The translations under genes and the position numbers were made by a program. Shown one piece after another: positions 1 through 9,042 of a DNA stretch of 64,000 bases. Source of the stretch: Candidatus Obscuribacterales bacterium. Its GTDB lineage: Bacteria; Cyanobacteriota; Vampirovibrionia; Obscuribacterales; Obscuribacteraceae. The stretch covers positions 868,001-932,000 of the forward strand of contig JAHBVO010000001.1 of assembly GCA_019637435.1 (NCBI GenBank), read 5' to 3'. Within the stretch, counting starts at the first letter, position 1; each line of letters begins with the position of its first letter. A model generated the notes under the pieces. The model did not search any database. It was given only the letters and a program-made list of their open reading frames with translations, and was not told where the DNA came from.

Positions 1-1298
1 AGAACGTTTGCGAAAGCACAACGTGGGAGGATATAGAAAAGCAATCAGGCGTTTCAACAGCCGAAATTGTAAAAGCTGCAGAGATTTACCGGCAGGCGAA
101 AACCGCGATCATGAGCTGGTGTTTGGGAGTCACTCAGCACGAATTTGGTGTTGACACCATAAGAGAAATGGTCAACGTTCTTTTACTGCGCGGCAACCTC
201 GGAAAAGAGGGCGCTGGAGCTGTTCCCATTCGCGGACATAGCAACGTTCAGGGTAATAGAACCTGCGGCATTCATCACGCGCCTCCTGAGGCGTGGCTAG
301 CCAAAATGGATAAAGCTTGTGGTATCACATCGCCGCGGGAACACGGGCTTGATACGGTTAGAACAATCGAAGCCATGTATGAGGGGCGCGTAAAGGTTTT
401 CATTGGCATGGGCGGAAACTTCGCTTCTGCTACCCCTGATACCGAAAAAACTTTCGAAGCAATGCGGCGTTGTCCATTGACCGTGCATGTCAGTACGAAA
501 CTCAATCGCAGCCATGTCATACACGGCAAAGATGCGCTTATTCTGCCCTGTTTGGGGAGGACGGAAAACGACGAACAGGCAGCTGGTCCACAACAGATTA
601 CCGTGGAAGATTCGATGAGTATGGTTCACCTCTCTCGGGGAACTCGTCGACCAGCCTCTGACAAATTACGCTCCGAATGTGCCATCATCGCTGGTATCGC
701 GCGTGCAACGATGCCTGCATCAAAAACGCCCTGGGAAGAGTATGTCGGGAATTACGATTTGATTCGCGATAAGATGGCCGAGGCGATTGACGGCTTTGAG
801 AATTTCAATAAGCGCGTTCGTGAGCCCCTTGGTTTCAGACTCGCTCAGCCCGCTCGAGAATTGAACTTTCTCACCGATACAGGGAAGGCTAATTTCTCCG
901 CTGTTCCACTGCGCGATACTCTGCCACCAGCAGGGAAGCTGATGCTCTGTACAATGCGCTCTCACGATCAATTCAACACCACTGTGTACTCAAACAACGA
1001 TCGCTATCGTGGCGTTCACAACCTTCGGAGACTGGTGTTGATGAACGAAATAGACATGCAAAGTCGCGGTTTGGAAGAGTTCGATGAGACTGATATCGTT
1101 TCCTACGCAAAGGATGGTTCTACGCGCTCGGTATCAGGTTTTCGCGCTGTCAGATATAACATTCCGAAAGGAAGCGTGGCAGGTTACATGCCTGAGTTAA
1201 ATGTCCTCATACCGCTCGGAGACTACAGCGAGCAGAGCGATCAGCCTCTCATGAAGCAGATTCTCGTGGATATAACTCGATCCGAAATTCAATCATAG
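1..1298 (+). CDS. molybdopterin-dependent oxidoreductase alpha subunit, YdeP/FdhF-like (3' part)
   Basis: The reading frame is open from base 3, so the gene begins upstream of the window and only the last ~431 residues are present. The segment with GVTQHEFGVDTIREM, LLLRGNLGKEGAGAVP and RGHSNVQGNRTCGI is characteristic of the YdeP-type (TIGR01701) formate-dehydrogenase-H-like family. These enzymes bind a bis-molybdopterin guanine dinucleotide cofactor, but their physiological substrate is poorly defined. The C-terminal part (MRSHDQFNTTVYSNNDRYRG onward) fits the molydopterin dinucleotide-binding domain. The N-terminal part, which would show any iron-sulfur ligands, is missing. fdhD follows after 10 bp, so the two are probably co-transcribed and FdhD probably supplies sulfur to the Mo centre of this enzyme. 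The family is clear; calling it a true formate dehydrogenase is not justified. Confidence 0.88.
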   Translation, partial: NVCESTTWEDIEKQSGVSTAEIVKAAEIYRQAKTAIMSWCLGVTQHEFGVDTIREMVNVLLLRGNLGKEGAGAVPIRGHSNVQGNRTCGIHHAPPEAWLAKMDKACGITSPREHGLDTVRTIEAMYEGRVKVFIGMGGNFASATPDTEKTFEAMRRCPLTVHVSTKLNRSHVIHGKDALILPCLGRTENDEQAAGPQQITVEDSMSMVHLSRGTRRPASDKLRSECAIIAGIARATMPASKTPWEEYVGNYDLIRDKMAEAIDGFENFNKRVREPLGFRLAQPARELNFLTDTGKANFSAVPLRDTLPPAGKLMLCTMRSHDQFNTTVYSNNDRYRGVHNLRRLVLMNEIDMQSRGLEEFDETDIVSYAKDGSTRSVSGFRAVRYNIPKGSVAGYMPELNVLIPLGDYSEQSDQPLMKQILVDITRSEIQS

Positions 1299-1308
1299 TG
1301 GGGGTGAT

Positions 1309-2205
1309 ATGAAGCGAAGAAACGACAGAAACATCGTCGTGGTTGAGACGCATAAGCTCCGTGGTGGAGCTTTGGAAGCCTGTTCCGATAGCTTGTCGGT
1401 AGAGGAGCCACTTGAGATAAAGATTGAGTCTGATGGGGAGGTCCGAACGGTAGCCGTTACCATGCGCACTCCCGGTAATGATGCCGAACTCGCTGCCGGT
1501 TTCCTATTTGCAGAGTCGATTATTGAAAGCTATTCACAGGTTGAAAAAATCACACTGGATAGATGCAACGGCGTAGTCGTCTCGCTCAAAGCGGGTGGGT
1601 CCTTTACTTTTGAGGGATTGGAACGACATTCGTATGTCAACTCAAGCTGTGGGGTTTGCGGAAAGAAGTCGATTGCCAGTGTTTTAAAACGTATTGATAC
1701 TTCTAATTCTCCAAGCTGCTCGGGTCTGTTGCCGCGCCCAGAACTGCAATCCGACTCGTTCTTAGTAGATTCCACTCTTATTGCGACCATGTCCCGAAGT
1801 GTTCGACTAATGCAAAGTGACTTCGACACCACAGGCGGTATTCATGCATCGGCTCTGTTCACTCCTTCCGGACGACTAATCGAACTCAGGGAAGACGTGG
1901 GGCGCCATAACGCTCTCGACAAGCTCGTCGGAGCAATGCTGATGCGGAAAAGCCTGCCGCTCGATCAGTCCATTTTGTTTCTCAGTGGACGAGCAAGTTT
2001 TGAACTCATTCAAAAAGCTGTAAATGCCGGCATTCGAATCGTTGCCGCGGTAGGAGCTCCTTCGAGTCTGGCCGTAGAACTGGCTTCGGAAGCCGGCATC
2101 ACGCTGGTTGGTTTTGTCCGAGAAGATAGGTTCAATATTTATTGTGGCGAGCACAGAATTGAAACTACTCGTTCGGAATGCTCACAGGTCCCATCGGCTT
2201 GCTGA
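1309..2205 (+). CDS. fdhD: FdhD, sulfurtransferase for molybdenum-cofactor enzymes
   Basis: This 298-residue protein matches the normal length of FdhD. FdhD passes sulfur from a cysteine desulfurase to the molybdopterin cofactor of formate-dehydrogenase-type enzymes in the cytoplasm. The conserved CxxC is seen as SSCGVCGK (Cys114 and Cys117). Other family marks are the early RTPGNDAELAAGFLFAE segment and the later TGGIHASALF...EDVGRHNALDK and LSGRASFELIQKA blocks. A GGGGGTGAT ribosome-binding stretch precedes the ATG. The gene follows the molybdopterin oxidoreductase by 10 bp, and its last 41 bp overlap the end of the convergent bicupin gene. Confidence 0.93.
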   Translation: MKRRNDRNIVVVETHKLRGGALEACSDSLSVEEPLEIKIESDGEVRTVAVTMRTPGNDAELAAGFLFAESIIESYSQVEKITLDRCNGVVVSLKAGGSFTFEGLERHSYVNSSCGVCGKKSIASVLKRIDTSNSPSCSGLLPRPELQSDSFLVDSTLIATMSRSVRLMQSDFDTTGGIHASALFTPSGRLIELREDVGRHNALDKLVGAMLMRKSLPLDQSILFLSGRASFELIQKAVNAGIRIVAAVGAPSSLAVELASEAGITLVGFVREDRFNIYCGEHRIETTRSECSQVPSAC

Positions 2206-3379
2206 ATAGCCCCGCCCCTTTTCGAAGCGAATCGATGATGCTGGGAGATACTCCAAAGTTTGTTTCCAGCAACTGCTTGGGCGTGTTTGCGAGCCATTCG
2301 GACAATGAGATTTCCTGATAGGTTCCAGAATTGAAAACTGCGAGCATCTCACACTCTTCGTTTCCTACCGTCTCTAGATAATGCCCATAACCCATGGGCA
2401 CGTAGCCCACATCTCCGGGACCGAATTCTCTGGTGATCTTGCGGCCCTGTGAGCCGAACACGGTCATGCGGGCGCGTCCCTTGATGTAATACTGCCATTC
2501 ATCAGCGTTTGGATGCCAGTGCAGTTGCCGCATCGCATACGGTTTCATCTTCAAAATCGCGCCGCTCATGGTGGTGGAGATCGGAAACTGTTTCTGATCT
2601 ACAAGAGTCATGCTACCGCCAGCGGTGACAGTCGGAATTTTGCCGCCGAGGGAAAATTTGTGAGTGAGGGGCGGCGGATTGTCGCTATCTGGAGGCGGAT
2701 CCGATGGAAGTGCCGTGGGAACCGGACCCTGGCTGATATAAACCTCTTTCTTCGGAAAGTCTTTGAATGCCGAGGCTGACATGCCGAAGTTTTTCGCCAG
2801 GACTTCGGATGGCGTTTGCGCAATCCAATCGCTTGCGCTAAAAGTCGCAAACTCAGAAAAGTACCCGCTGTCGAAAACGAGGATGAAATGGCACTCTTCC
2901 GGTCCGATACCTTGAATCGAATGACCGTGACCGCGCGGGAAGTACCAGACGTCTCCTGGACCGAAATCTTTGATTTCCTTGTGACCTTCGGGATCGATAA
3001 TTGTGATTCGGCAGTGACCGTTGATGACATACGCCCACTCCGCCGCGTTTGCGTGCCAGTGAAGCTCACGCAGGGCGCCGGGTTTCAGAAACATTGAAAC
3101 GCCAGCGAGTCCCTTTGAAATTGGAAAGTTCAGCGCGGTCGCTTCGTTGGAGGCGCCTCCAGGATGCTGTTTCAAAGGCTGCTTGCCGAGTTCGTATTTG
3201 ATCTCGGGCATCTCCATCGAGGGAGCCGATGATGATAGTTGCGTCGTCTGGCTTACGGGCGCAGTCGGTTTCACGCTGTAGTCTTCACCGTCTGCTGCGC
3301 GCGCGGGCGATGGCGAAATTATTGCGAGCGAGGCTGCGAAGGCAAGCAGCACCCTGGTTTTTGTGTGAATATGCCTCAC
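2165..3379 (-). CDS. secreted bicupin, oxalate-decarboxylase-like
   Basis: The 404-residue protein has a signal peptide (hydrophobic run ending SPARA near residue 28) and two cupin domains, as in oxalate decarboxylase/oxidase OxdC. Each domain has the metal site: HWHANAAEW with a later GHGH in the first, HWHPNADEW with GYGHY in the second, giving three His and one Glu for Mn. The first domain keeps GYFSEFATFSASDW, equivalent to the OxdC active-site lid SENST, including its catalytic Glu. Decarboxylase activity is therefore plausible, although lid changes also convert the reaction to oxidation. Unlike Bacillus OxdC it carries a clear export signal, so it would act outside the cytoplasm. The gene is convergent with fdhD and otherwise stands alone. 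Confidence 0.85.
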   Translation of the reverse strand: MRHIHTKTRVLLAFAASLAIISPSPARAADGEDYSVKPTAPVSQTTQLSSSAPSMEMPEIKYELGKQPLKQHPGGASNEATALNFPISKGLAGVSMFLKPGALRELHWHANAAEWAYVINGHCRITIIDPEGHKEIKDFGPGDVWYFPRGHGHSIQGIGPEECHFILVFDSGYFSEFATFSASDWIAQTPSEVLAKNFGMSASAFKDFPKKEVYISQGPVPTALPSDPPPDSDNPPPLTHKFSLGGKIPTVTAGGSMTLVDQKQFPISTTMSGAILKMKPYAMRQLHWHPNADEWQYYIKGRARMTVFGSQGRKITREFGPGDVGYVPMGYGHYLETVGNEECEMLAVFNSGTYQEISLSEWLANTPKQLLETNFGVSPSIIDSLRKGAGLFSKPMGPVSIPNE

Positions 3380-3920
3380 GTTTGTATCCTATTTCATACG
3401 CTTAAGCGGTCTTGTAACCAGGCAAGACTATCAGCTTGAAATGCTTAATTGTCGCCAGGCTTGCGTTCTTCAGACAATTCTCAGAGAAAGTCGCTTACTG
3501 AAGCAGACGAAAGAGATAAAAACGGACACTGGAGAACATCACCCGGGTGATTTTCGCGATCGGTGACGTTCAGTAAGTTAACTGTACTGGTGGGCGTTCC
3601 GTGGCTTATCGTCGTATGGAAGTATAACGATGTGACGTCTGAACATCTATTGTTCGGGAGGTGAAACCCTGACCAGATGAGCGTTTTACGCGCCAATAGC
3701 CTGAGCTGATCGCAATGGTAACACTATGCAAAACAGATCTAGGGTTAACCCGGTTATCAAGGGAAAGGGTGGAACATTTTAATAGGGGAGGCGTCACCCC
3801 AATTTGTGGGTTTGGACAAAATGAGTTAACCGCTTTTTTACAAGGGCGGAAGTTTTGTGCCCACACCTGAACAGGACGTTTCTCTCAACCCCAAGAGTAG
3901 TGAAAAGCTACACGGACACA
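3380..3920. other. 541-bp intergenic region upstream of the sigma factor gene
   Basis: No convincing gene is seen here; the short open frames have no start signal or family resemblance. The region contains the promoters of two divergent genes, the bicupin and the sigma factor. It holds a 10-bp palindrome GGGTTAACCC at 3742-3751 and a TTGGAC (3812-3817) that could be a -35 element, but the matching -10 is weak. No riboswitch or RNA gene was recognised. Confidence 0.5.
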
Positions 3921-4937
3921 ATGGCAAGAAGAGCAAGTACACAAAACTATAGTCCGATGGCCGACGATATCGGTCTAGACGAATTCATGCCTTCATTCCC
4001 TGGAGCAGATTTTGCGGCGAGTTCCGCCGATGATGATCTGTTTGATGACAGTGATGATGGCGAAGAAAACGTCGCTATCGCGACCAAGCGTCGCGGTGGA
4101 GTGGTCGTATCGGAAGACCCGGTTCAATTCTATCTACGATCTATTGGTAGAGTAAAACTTCTATCGGCTACTGAGGAGATCGAGCTGGCTCGTCGCGTCG
4201 CAGCCGGCGATCCTCTGGCGAAGAAGCGGCTCGTGCAGGCCAATCTGCGTCTCGTGGTAAGCGTCGCTAAGAAGTATCAGAATCGTGGATTGCCGTTTCT
4301 CGACCTTATTCAGGAAGGCAATCTCGGTCTTATCCGAGCAGCTGAAAAGTTTGATCCAGAGCGCGGATACAAGTTCTCCACCTATGCAACCTGGTGGATA
4401 AGGCAAGGTATCACTCGCGCGCTGGCCGACAAATCGCGAACGATTCGCGTGCCGGTTCATATGGTGGAAACCATCAATAACCTGCGCAAAGCAACTCGCT
4501 CGTTGTCCCAAAAGCTCGACCGCAGACCGACAATGGAAGAACTCGCGAAAGAAATGGATGTTTCGCTTGCTAAAGTCAAAGATATTTTGGCCGCAAACCG
4601 ATCGCCGCTGTCGCTGGATACTCCATATGGCGAAGACGATGACAACACACTTGCCGAGCTAGTCGAAGATGAGTCTTCAAAGACTCCTGAAGATGCGACT
4701 GCGACAAGTCTAATGTCGGACGATGTCCGAAAAGTGCTGTCCGTACTTACAGCGCGCGAGCGCGAAGTCTTGATTCTGCGCTTCGGTCTGAATGACGGAA
4801 AGCCACGAACACTCGAGCAGGTCGGAAGACTTGTCGGCATTACTCGTGAGCGCACACGTCAGATTGAACTCAAAGCACTTCGCTTTTTGAGACAATCTCA
4901 GGCTAGTGACCAGCTCAAGGATTATCTCGAGGAATAA
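3921..4937 (+). CDS. rpoD: primary RNA polymerase sigma factor, sigma-70 family (RpoD/SigA)
   Basis: The ATG at 3921 gives a 338-residue protein; a TTG 66 bp upstream is open but adds no conserved sequence. After an acidic N-terminal tail come region 1.2 ([16 protein letters not shown]), region 2 with [32 protein letters not shown] and [12 protein letters not shown], region 3 with [14 protein letters not shown], and region 4.2 with the helix-turn-helix [20 protein letters not shown]. The strict [14 protein letters not shown] -10 recognition helix and full region 4 indicate a housekeeping or very close group-2 sigma factor. The short acidic region 1 resembles cyanobacterial SigA more than E. 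coli RpoD. A perfect inverted repeat follows the stop. Confidence 0.92.
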   Translation: MARRASTQNYSPMADDIGLDEFMPSFPGADFAASSADDDLFDDSDDGEENVAIATKRRGGVVVSEDPVQFYLRSIGRVKLLSATEEIELARRVAAGDPLAKKRLVQANLRLVVSVAKKYQNRGLPFLDLIQEGNLGLIRAAEKFDPERGYKFSTYATWWIRQGITRALADKSRTIRVPVHMVETINNLRKATRSLSQKLDRRPTMEELAKEMDVSLAKVKDILAANRSPLSLDTPYGEDDDNTLAELVEDESSKTPEDATATSLMSDDVRKVLSVLTAREREVLILRFGLNDGKPRTLEQVGRLVGITRERTRQIELKALRFLRQSQASDQLKDYLEE

Positions 4938-4974
4938 ATTCGAGCCATTGATTTTGCAGGAATCTCGATATTGG

Positions 4975-4998
4975 GAGGCGGTTCAATTGAGCCGCCTC
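4975..4998 (+). terminator. inverted repeat after the sigma factor gene
   Basis: GAGGCGG (4975-4981) pairs with CCGCCTC (4992-4998), and the spacer TCAATTGA is itself palindromic, so the stem can extend almost to the centre. There is no strong T run, so termination efficiency is uncertain. Confidence 0.5.
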
Positions 4999-5163
4999 TC
5001 GACGTTTGAGAAGTAATAACGCTTTAGCCGATCACAACTGCTAACTAAACTTAAGAGATTTGCAATTCGGGTCATGCTAATCTTTCACGAAGCTGGTGAT
5101 CGCGTTGCCGTGTTGACTGAAACGGTGCGTGACGTTTGTTTCGATTGCAAATGGTGAGCGTAA

Positions 5164-8100
5164 ATGAGTTTCAGAAAGACTTTGCTATCCTCCTGCGCGG
5201 TTCTGGTTGGTGGAACTTTAGTGCTGGCCTCATCAGCGTCACAGTGCGCCGAGGCATCTCGCGAAGATAATTTCAGGTCTTTTCGTGATAGTCATCCCGA
5301 TATCGACAGGCATTCGGCACGACAGATGTTCTTAACGGCGCGTCGAATCGATCGCGCAGCCAGAAACGACAACGGTTCGCAGGTTGCGTATCCGATGCTC
5401 AATGTCACGAATGTACGACCGAATGTAACAGACGGATATTCGTCGAATCTGCTGAGCCGTCATGAGCGCATTGAGCAGCGCCGCGCCAATCACGTGCGAA
5501 ATCAATCAATGCAGACCCTCGCACAAAACGTTTTCCGTACGAATAATGGTGTGGATCTGGATCTAACTTCCTCCGTCAACAACATCACGCTTGGGCGCAA
5601 TCTTTTTACTGATGAAATTCCATCTGTGACGATCACCGTGGGTGGTGCTGCGAAAACTTTGACCGCCGGTTCGCAGGTGACGCCTGCTGAATATGTCGCT
5701 GTTAAACAGGTGCTCGCAGACGGCTCTCAAAAGGTCACGCTGGCGGGCAATGGTAGCGCTACTGGAGGGAACGTTGACCTGGCTGCGCTGACGTCGGGCA
5801 ACGATGTGATGCGCGCTTCGAATCTAGTAATTGCAGCGAACGTCACCACATCCGGTGACTTTGGTAAGGGGGCCGATTTCAAATTGCTCGGCAATTTGGA
5901 CAACTACGGCACCCTGCAGGCGTTTTCGACAGACGGTAATGTTCGCGCTGGTGCAATTCGTGCCAATGACATAAGCAATCATTCTAATGCCCTGATCAGC
6001 TCTTCCGTCGATCTTACCCTTGATGCATCCCGTAACTTTCGGAATGAAGGAACGATTGTTTCCAGTGAGGGACTGACTATCACTGCTGGCAGTGTGAGCA
6101 ATAAGGGGACTATGACGGCTACAACGACCTTAAGTCTTAACTCCGGCTCTGTCAATAATAGTGGTTTGATTCAATCTACAGGCGGTGATTTGCATTTAAA
6201 CGGTTTAGCTTCGGCTGATCTTATAGTAAAGAACGTTGGTGGTACCCTCAGCGCGGTCAACGGTGCTGTCAATCTGCGTGATGCTGCTTTCGACGGAACG
6301 TTCAATAGCACCATTAGTGGTGGCGATCTGTTTAGCCGGGAGGTTAATGTCAACGCTGGAGCCGGAACCGCGAACGTTAACGTTGGCAAGCTTACAGGTA
6401 TAGTCAACGAAACCGGTGCAAACGCGCATGTTTACGCAGAAACGGACCTTTTGAGTATAGGTTCCGTTTGTCTGACAGGGGATCCGACATATTACAACTC
6501 CACAGGCAGTATAGCCATCACGGGCAACATTTCAGTTCCCGATGCCGTCACGATTGTTGCTTCAGGAGACATCACCAGTGCAGCCGGCGTAACTGTTCAA
6601 GCCGGCAGCGCTTCTCAAGGGAAAAATATTACGTTAATCGCCGGAGCTGATTTCGACTTCAGTGGAGGCGAAAACGTATCTACAGTTCCGGACCCCGGTA
6701 AAGAAGGCTCCGTTTTTCTCAGTGGAAAGTCGTCCAAAACCGGCGGCAGCATCAATCTGGGAAATGGTACTACCCTTGATTCTCGTCCGACAAGTTCAGC
6801 TTCATTCGCCAGTGCAGGCGATGTGCAGATGTACGCGTTTGCAAAAGGAAAGTCAGGCGGCTACATAGTTTTTCCTACTTCCACAGTTGAAACCGGGGGC
6901 GCCATGAATGGTCCCAATGGCAATGTGGAACTTGTTGCCGGAGCCGCTATCGGCGATTCAATTCAAATAGGAACTATTGTGACAAGCAGCAACGGCACAG
7001 CCGGGAAGCTTAACGCTGTGACATCACAGCCGACGCGATCCGGTAACGGTACGGTTCAATATGATCCGAGCGGGGCTCTCGTCGGAACTACAAAACTAGT
7101 TGCGGGCAAGTCGCTTACAACTGCATCAGTCGTTTTCGTCGGACAGTCCAGTTTCAACGACACCGTAAATGTTCGTGCGGGTAAGGACATTGATGTTAGC
7201 GGTGGGCTTTCAAGTGATGTTTCGATCTCGCTGAATTCCGGCGGTGCCATTTTGCAGACCGGCAGCAACGAGCTGATTTCACCATCTATCGCAGTGATCG
7301 CTAAAGGTGACATGGGTAGCAGTCTGACTCCATTTCGAATCGCGGGCACCAATATTAGTATCATCACTGGTGGCAGCGCGTTTCTAACGAGTTCTCTGAT
7401 TGGACCAATCGTGCTATCGGGCAGTGTCGGTGACACTCTTCGTTATTTGAATCCCACGGAGGATGTGCAAGTACAAGACTTCTCCGGAACGACTCTGGAT
7501 GTCACCTCGAAGACTGTATTAATCGACAATCTTACGTTGAACTCCGGACTCAAGAACCTCATTCTCGATATTCGAGGCTCCGGAGATGTAGCTCTTAATC
7601 TTGGTGGCGTAGATTCTTTAACGGTCAAGTCCGCCGGTAATCTCGGAACTCAAGCAAACCCATTTTTGCTCTCCGATATTAAGAGTGTGGTCCTCGAATC
7701 CAATAAGGGCGCCTACATTGGCGTGGGCGGTAAGACTGGAACCACCATCGACGTAACCACTTTTGATGATGCTTTGATTGGAGCCGCAAATAAAAAGACG
7801 GTATTGACGTCTGCAACCTCCAGTAATGGTGCCGTTGTTTATGTAGGATCTTCGAATGTGACGGTAGATGGCGCTATCAATGCTAAAACCGGGATTGTTG
7901 TGCAGAGCACGGGTGCGTCTAGTTCAAAAATTGCTATCAAGGAAAACTCTTCTTTAAACGTCAGCGCATCCACAGACGGTATTTCTTTCATTGTCGGTCC
8001 AACGTTGCCTGTTAACACGGACCCTCAGAAGAACGTCGTGACGCTTGGAACGGTTGTCTTCCGAGGTCCCGGAGTGAAAGCGAGCGCTCCGACGAATACG

Positions 8101-8202
8101 TTAACCGCACAGGGTTCGGGTTTCATTCAGATACTGAACGGTTGTAAACAAAACAGCGTTACCTTGGGCGGCGGAGTGACAATGTTGTCTGTCGGACCGT
8201 AA
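5164..8202 (+). CDS. large secreted beta-solenoid (haemagglutinin-like) surface protein
   Basis: This 1012-residue protein starts with a signal peptide (MSFRKTLLSS, hydrophobic core, cleavage near SQCAEA). It then has a basic/polar stretch to about residue 120. The remainder is rich in Gly, Ser, Thr, Asn and Val, in degenerate short repeats such as LDNYGTLQAF, FRNEGTIVSS, VSNKGTMTAT and VNNSGLIQST. This pattern is typical of right-handed beta-solenoids in filamentous-haemagglutinin-like adhesins. No TPS secretion domain, autotransporter barrel, LPXTG or other anchor is visible, and no TpsB transporter gene is nearby. A role in adhesion or as a surface layer is inferred from composition and fold only. 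The gene stands alone between the sigma factor gene and a convergent ylqD. Confidence 0.7.
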   Translation: MSFRKTLLSSCAVLVGGTLVLASSASQCAEASREDNFRSFRDSHPDIDRHSARQMFLTARRIDRAARNDNGSQVAYPMLNVTNVRPNVTDGYSSNLLSRHERIEQRRANHVRNQSMQTLAQNVFRTNNGVDLDLTSSVNNITLGRNLFTDEIPSVTITVGGAAKTLTAGSQVTPAEYVAVKQVLADGSQKVTLAGNGSATGGNVDLAALTSGNDVMRASNLVIAANVTTSGDFGKGADFKLLGNLDNYGTLQAFSTDGNVRAGAIRANDISNHSNALISSSVDLTLDASRNFRNEGTIVSSEGLTITAGSVSNKGTMTATTTLSLNSGSVNNSGLIQSTGGDLHLNGLASADLIVKNVGGTLSAVNGAVNLRDAAFDGTFNSTISGGDLFSREVNVNAGAGTANVNVGKLTGIVNETGANAHVYAETDLLSIGSVCLTGDPTYYNSTGSIAITGNISVPDAVTIVASGDITSAAGVTVQAGSASQGKNITLIAGADFDFSGGENVSTVPDPGKEGSVFLSGKSSKTGGSINLGNGTTLDSRPTSSASFASAGDVQMYAFAKGKSGGYIVFPTSTVETGGAMNGPNGNVELVAGAAIGDSIQIGTIVTSSNGTAGKLNAVTSQPTRSGNGTVQYDPSGALVGTTKLVAGKSLTTASVVFVGQSSFNDTVNVRAGKDIDVSGGLSSDVSISLNSGGAILQTGSNELISPSIAVIAKGDMGSSLTPFRIAGTNISIITGGSAFLTSSLIGPIVLSGSVGDTLRYLNPTEDVQVQDFSGTTLDVTSKTVLIDNLTLNSGLKNLILDIRGSGDVALNLGGVDSLTVKSAGNLGTQANPFLLSDIKSVVLESNKGAYIGVGGKTGTTIDVTTFDDALIGAANKKTVLTSATSSNGAVVYVGSSNVTVDGAINAKTGIVVQSTGASSSKIAIKENSSLNVSASTDGISFIVGPTLPVNTDPQKNVVTLGTVVFRGPGVKASAPTNTLTAQGSGFIQILNGCKQNSVTLGGGVTMLSVGP

Positions 8203-8290
8203 CCGGCGTTCAGCACCATATGTAGTGGCAGCAACTGAAAGGCAGACCCTGGTCGGAGTCTGCCTCAAACAAGTCTGGCGTATTCGAGAA

Positions 8291-8728
8291 CTAAATTCGG
8301 ATCTCCTGAATGATGCCGTCTTTGACGAGAATCTCACCGCCTTCAAGACGCTGGAAGATATTCTCGCCGACTCTGACTTCAACCGGGTTTTCAACCGTGA
8401 ACTGCGTTACGACGCTACCAATGGGAAGCTCGGAAAGTGCTTGATTCTGCCCCATCATCTCTTCTTTGAGCTGAAGCAGTCGCATTTTTTCTTGCTCGAC
8501 CTGACCGCGAATAGTTTCAATCTGCACGCGGGCATCAGCGGTCATCACGCCCTGAGAGCGCTTTTCGATTTCGGATACTGCGCGCTTGCCTTTGAATTCG
8601 AGTTGCTGCAACTCAGCGTCAATTTGCTGAAGGTTGCGCTGAATTTCATTGCTCACCTGGTTCTTGAAGTTCTCAGTGACGATTGCTCTTACAGCAATTT
8701 GTCGGATGAGTTGAATGGATTCAACCAT
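8291..8728 (-). CDS. ylqD: YlqD-family protein
   Basis: The 145-residue protein matches the YlqD family found in Firmicutes and cyanobacteria, whose function is unknown. It has a long charged, coiled-coil-prone N-terminal two thirds (roughly residues 15-95, including IQRNLQQIDAELQQLEF). A small C-terminal beta domain ends in VRVGENIFQRLEGGEILVKD. There is no signal peptide or membrane segment, so it is expected in the cytoplasm. It is convergent with the preceding beta-solenoid gene. The ATG at 8728 is preceded by a GGAGG sequence on the minus strand (CCTCC at 8735-8739). Confidence 0.8.
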   Translation of the reverse strand: MVESIQLIRQIAVRAIVTENFKNQVSNEIQRNLQQIDAELQQLEFKGKRAVSEIEKRSQGVMTADARVQIETIRGQVEQEKMRLLQLKEEMMGQNQALSELPIGSVVTQFTVENPVEVRVGENIFQRLEGGEILVKDGIIQEIRI

Positions 8729-9042
8729 CTAATCCTCCCACCAGGTTTCGTGTCCGCATCTAGGGCTGCCTTACTAAAAGTACCGGATAAGTAGTTTAGC
8801 AGACCTTTTAGGTAACAACGACGTCCAAAAGCCAATCCGGACGTTCGTCGAATCACTTGACTATGCAAGCGATGGTCTTAGCTCAACGAAATCGAGCGAT
8901 TAGAATGCGTCCGCTTGTTGTCAATATTTCTATCGGCTTCTCCAATTGTTGCTAATTTGAAACCGCTTTCTAGATTTCATGAGGTCAAAAGAGGAGATGC
9001 CGAAACATCTCCTCTCGATTTAAGTAAGCAGTATGGCAGCGT
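8729..9042. other. intergenic region between ylqD and rocA
   Basis: This 314-bp stretch holds the ylqD promoter region and, at its right end, the rocA terminator listed separately. I see no gene or structured RNA in the rest. Confidence 0.5.
8984..9015 (-). terminator. rho-independent terminator of rocA
   Basis: AGAGGAGATG (8990-8999) and CATCTCCTCT (9006-9015) form a perfect 10-bp stem with a 6-nt loop. On the minus strand the stem is followed by TTTTGACC, which fits an intrinsic terminator for rocA, whose stop lies 28 bp away. Confidence 0.8.

Noticed and set aside
8225..8794. 189-codon plus-strand frame across ylqD
   Set aside because: It is antisense to a recognised YlqD protein and has no start signal or family.
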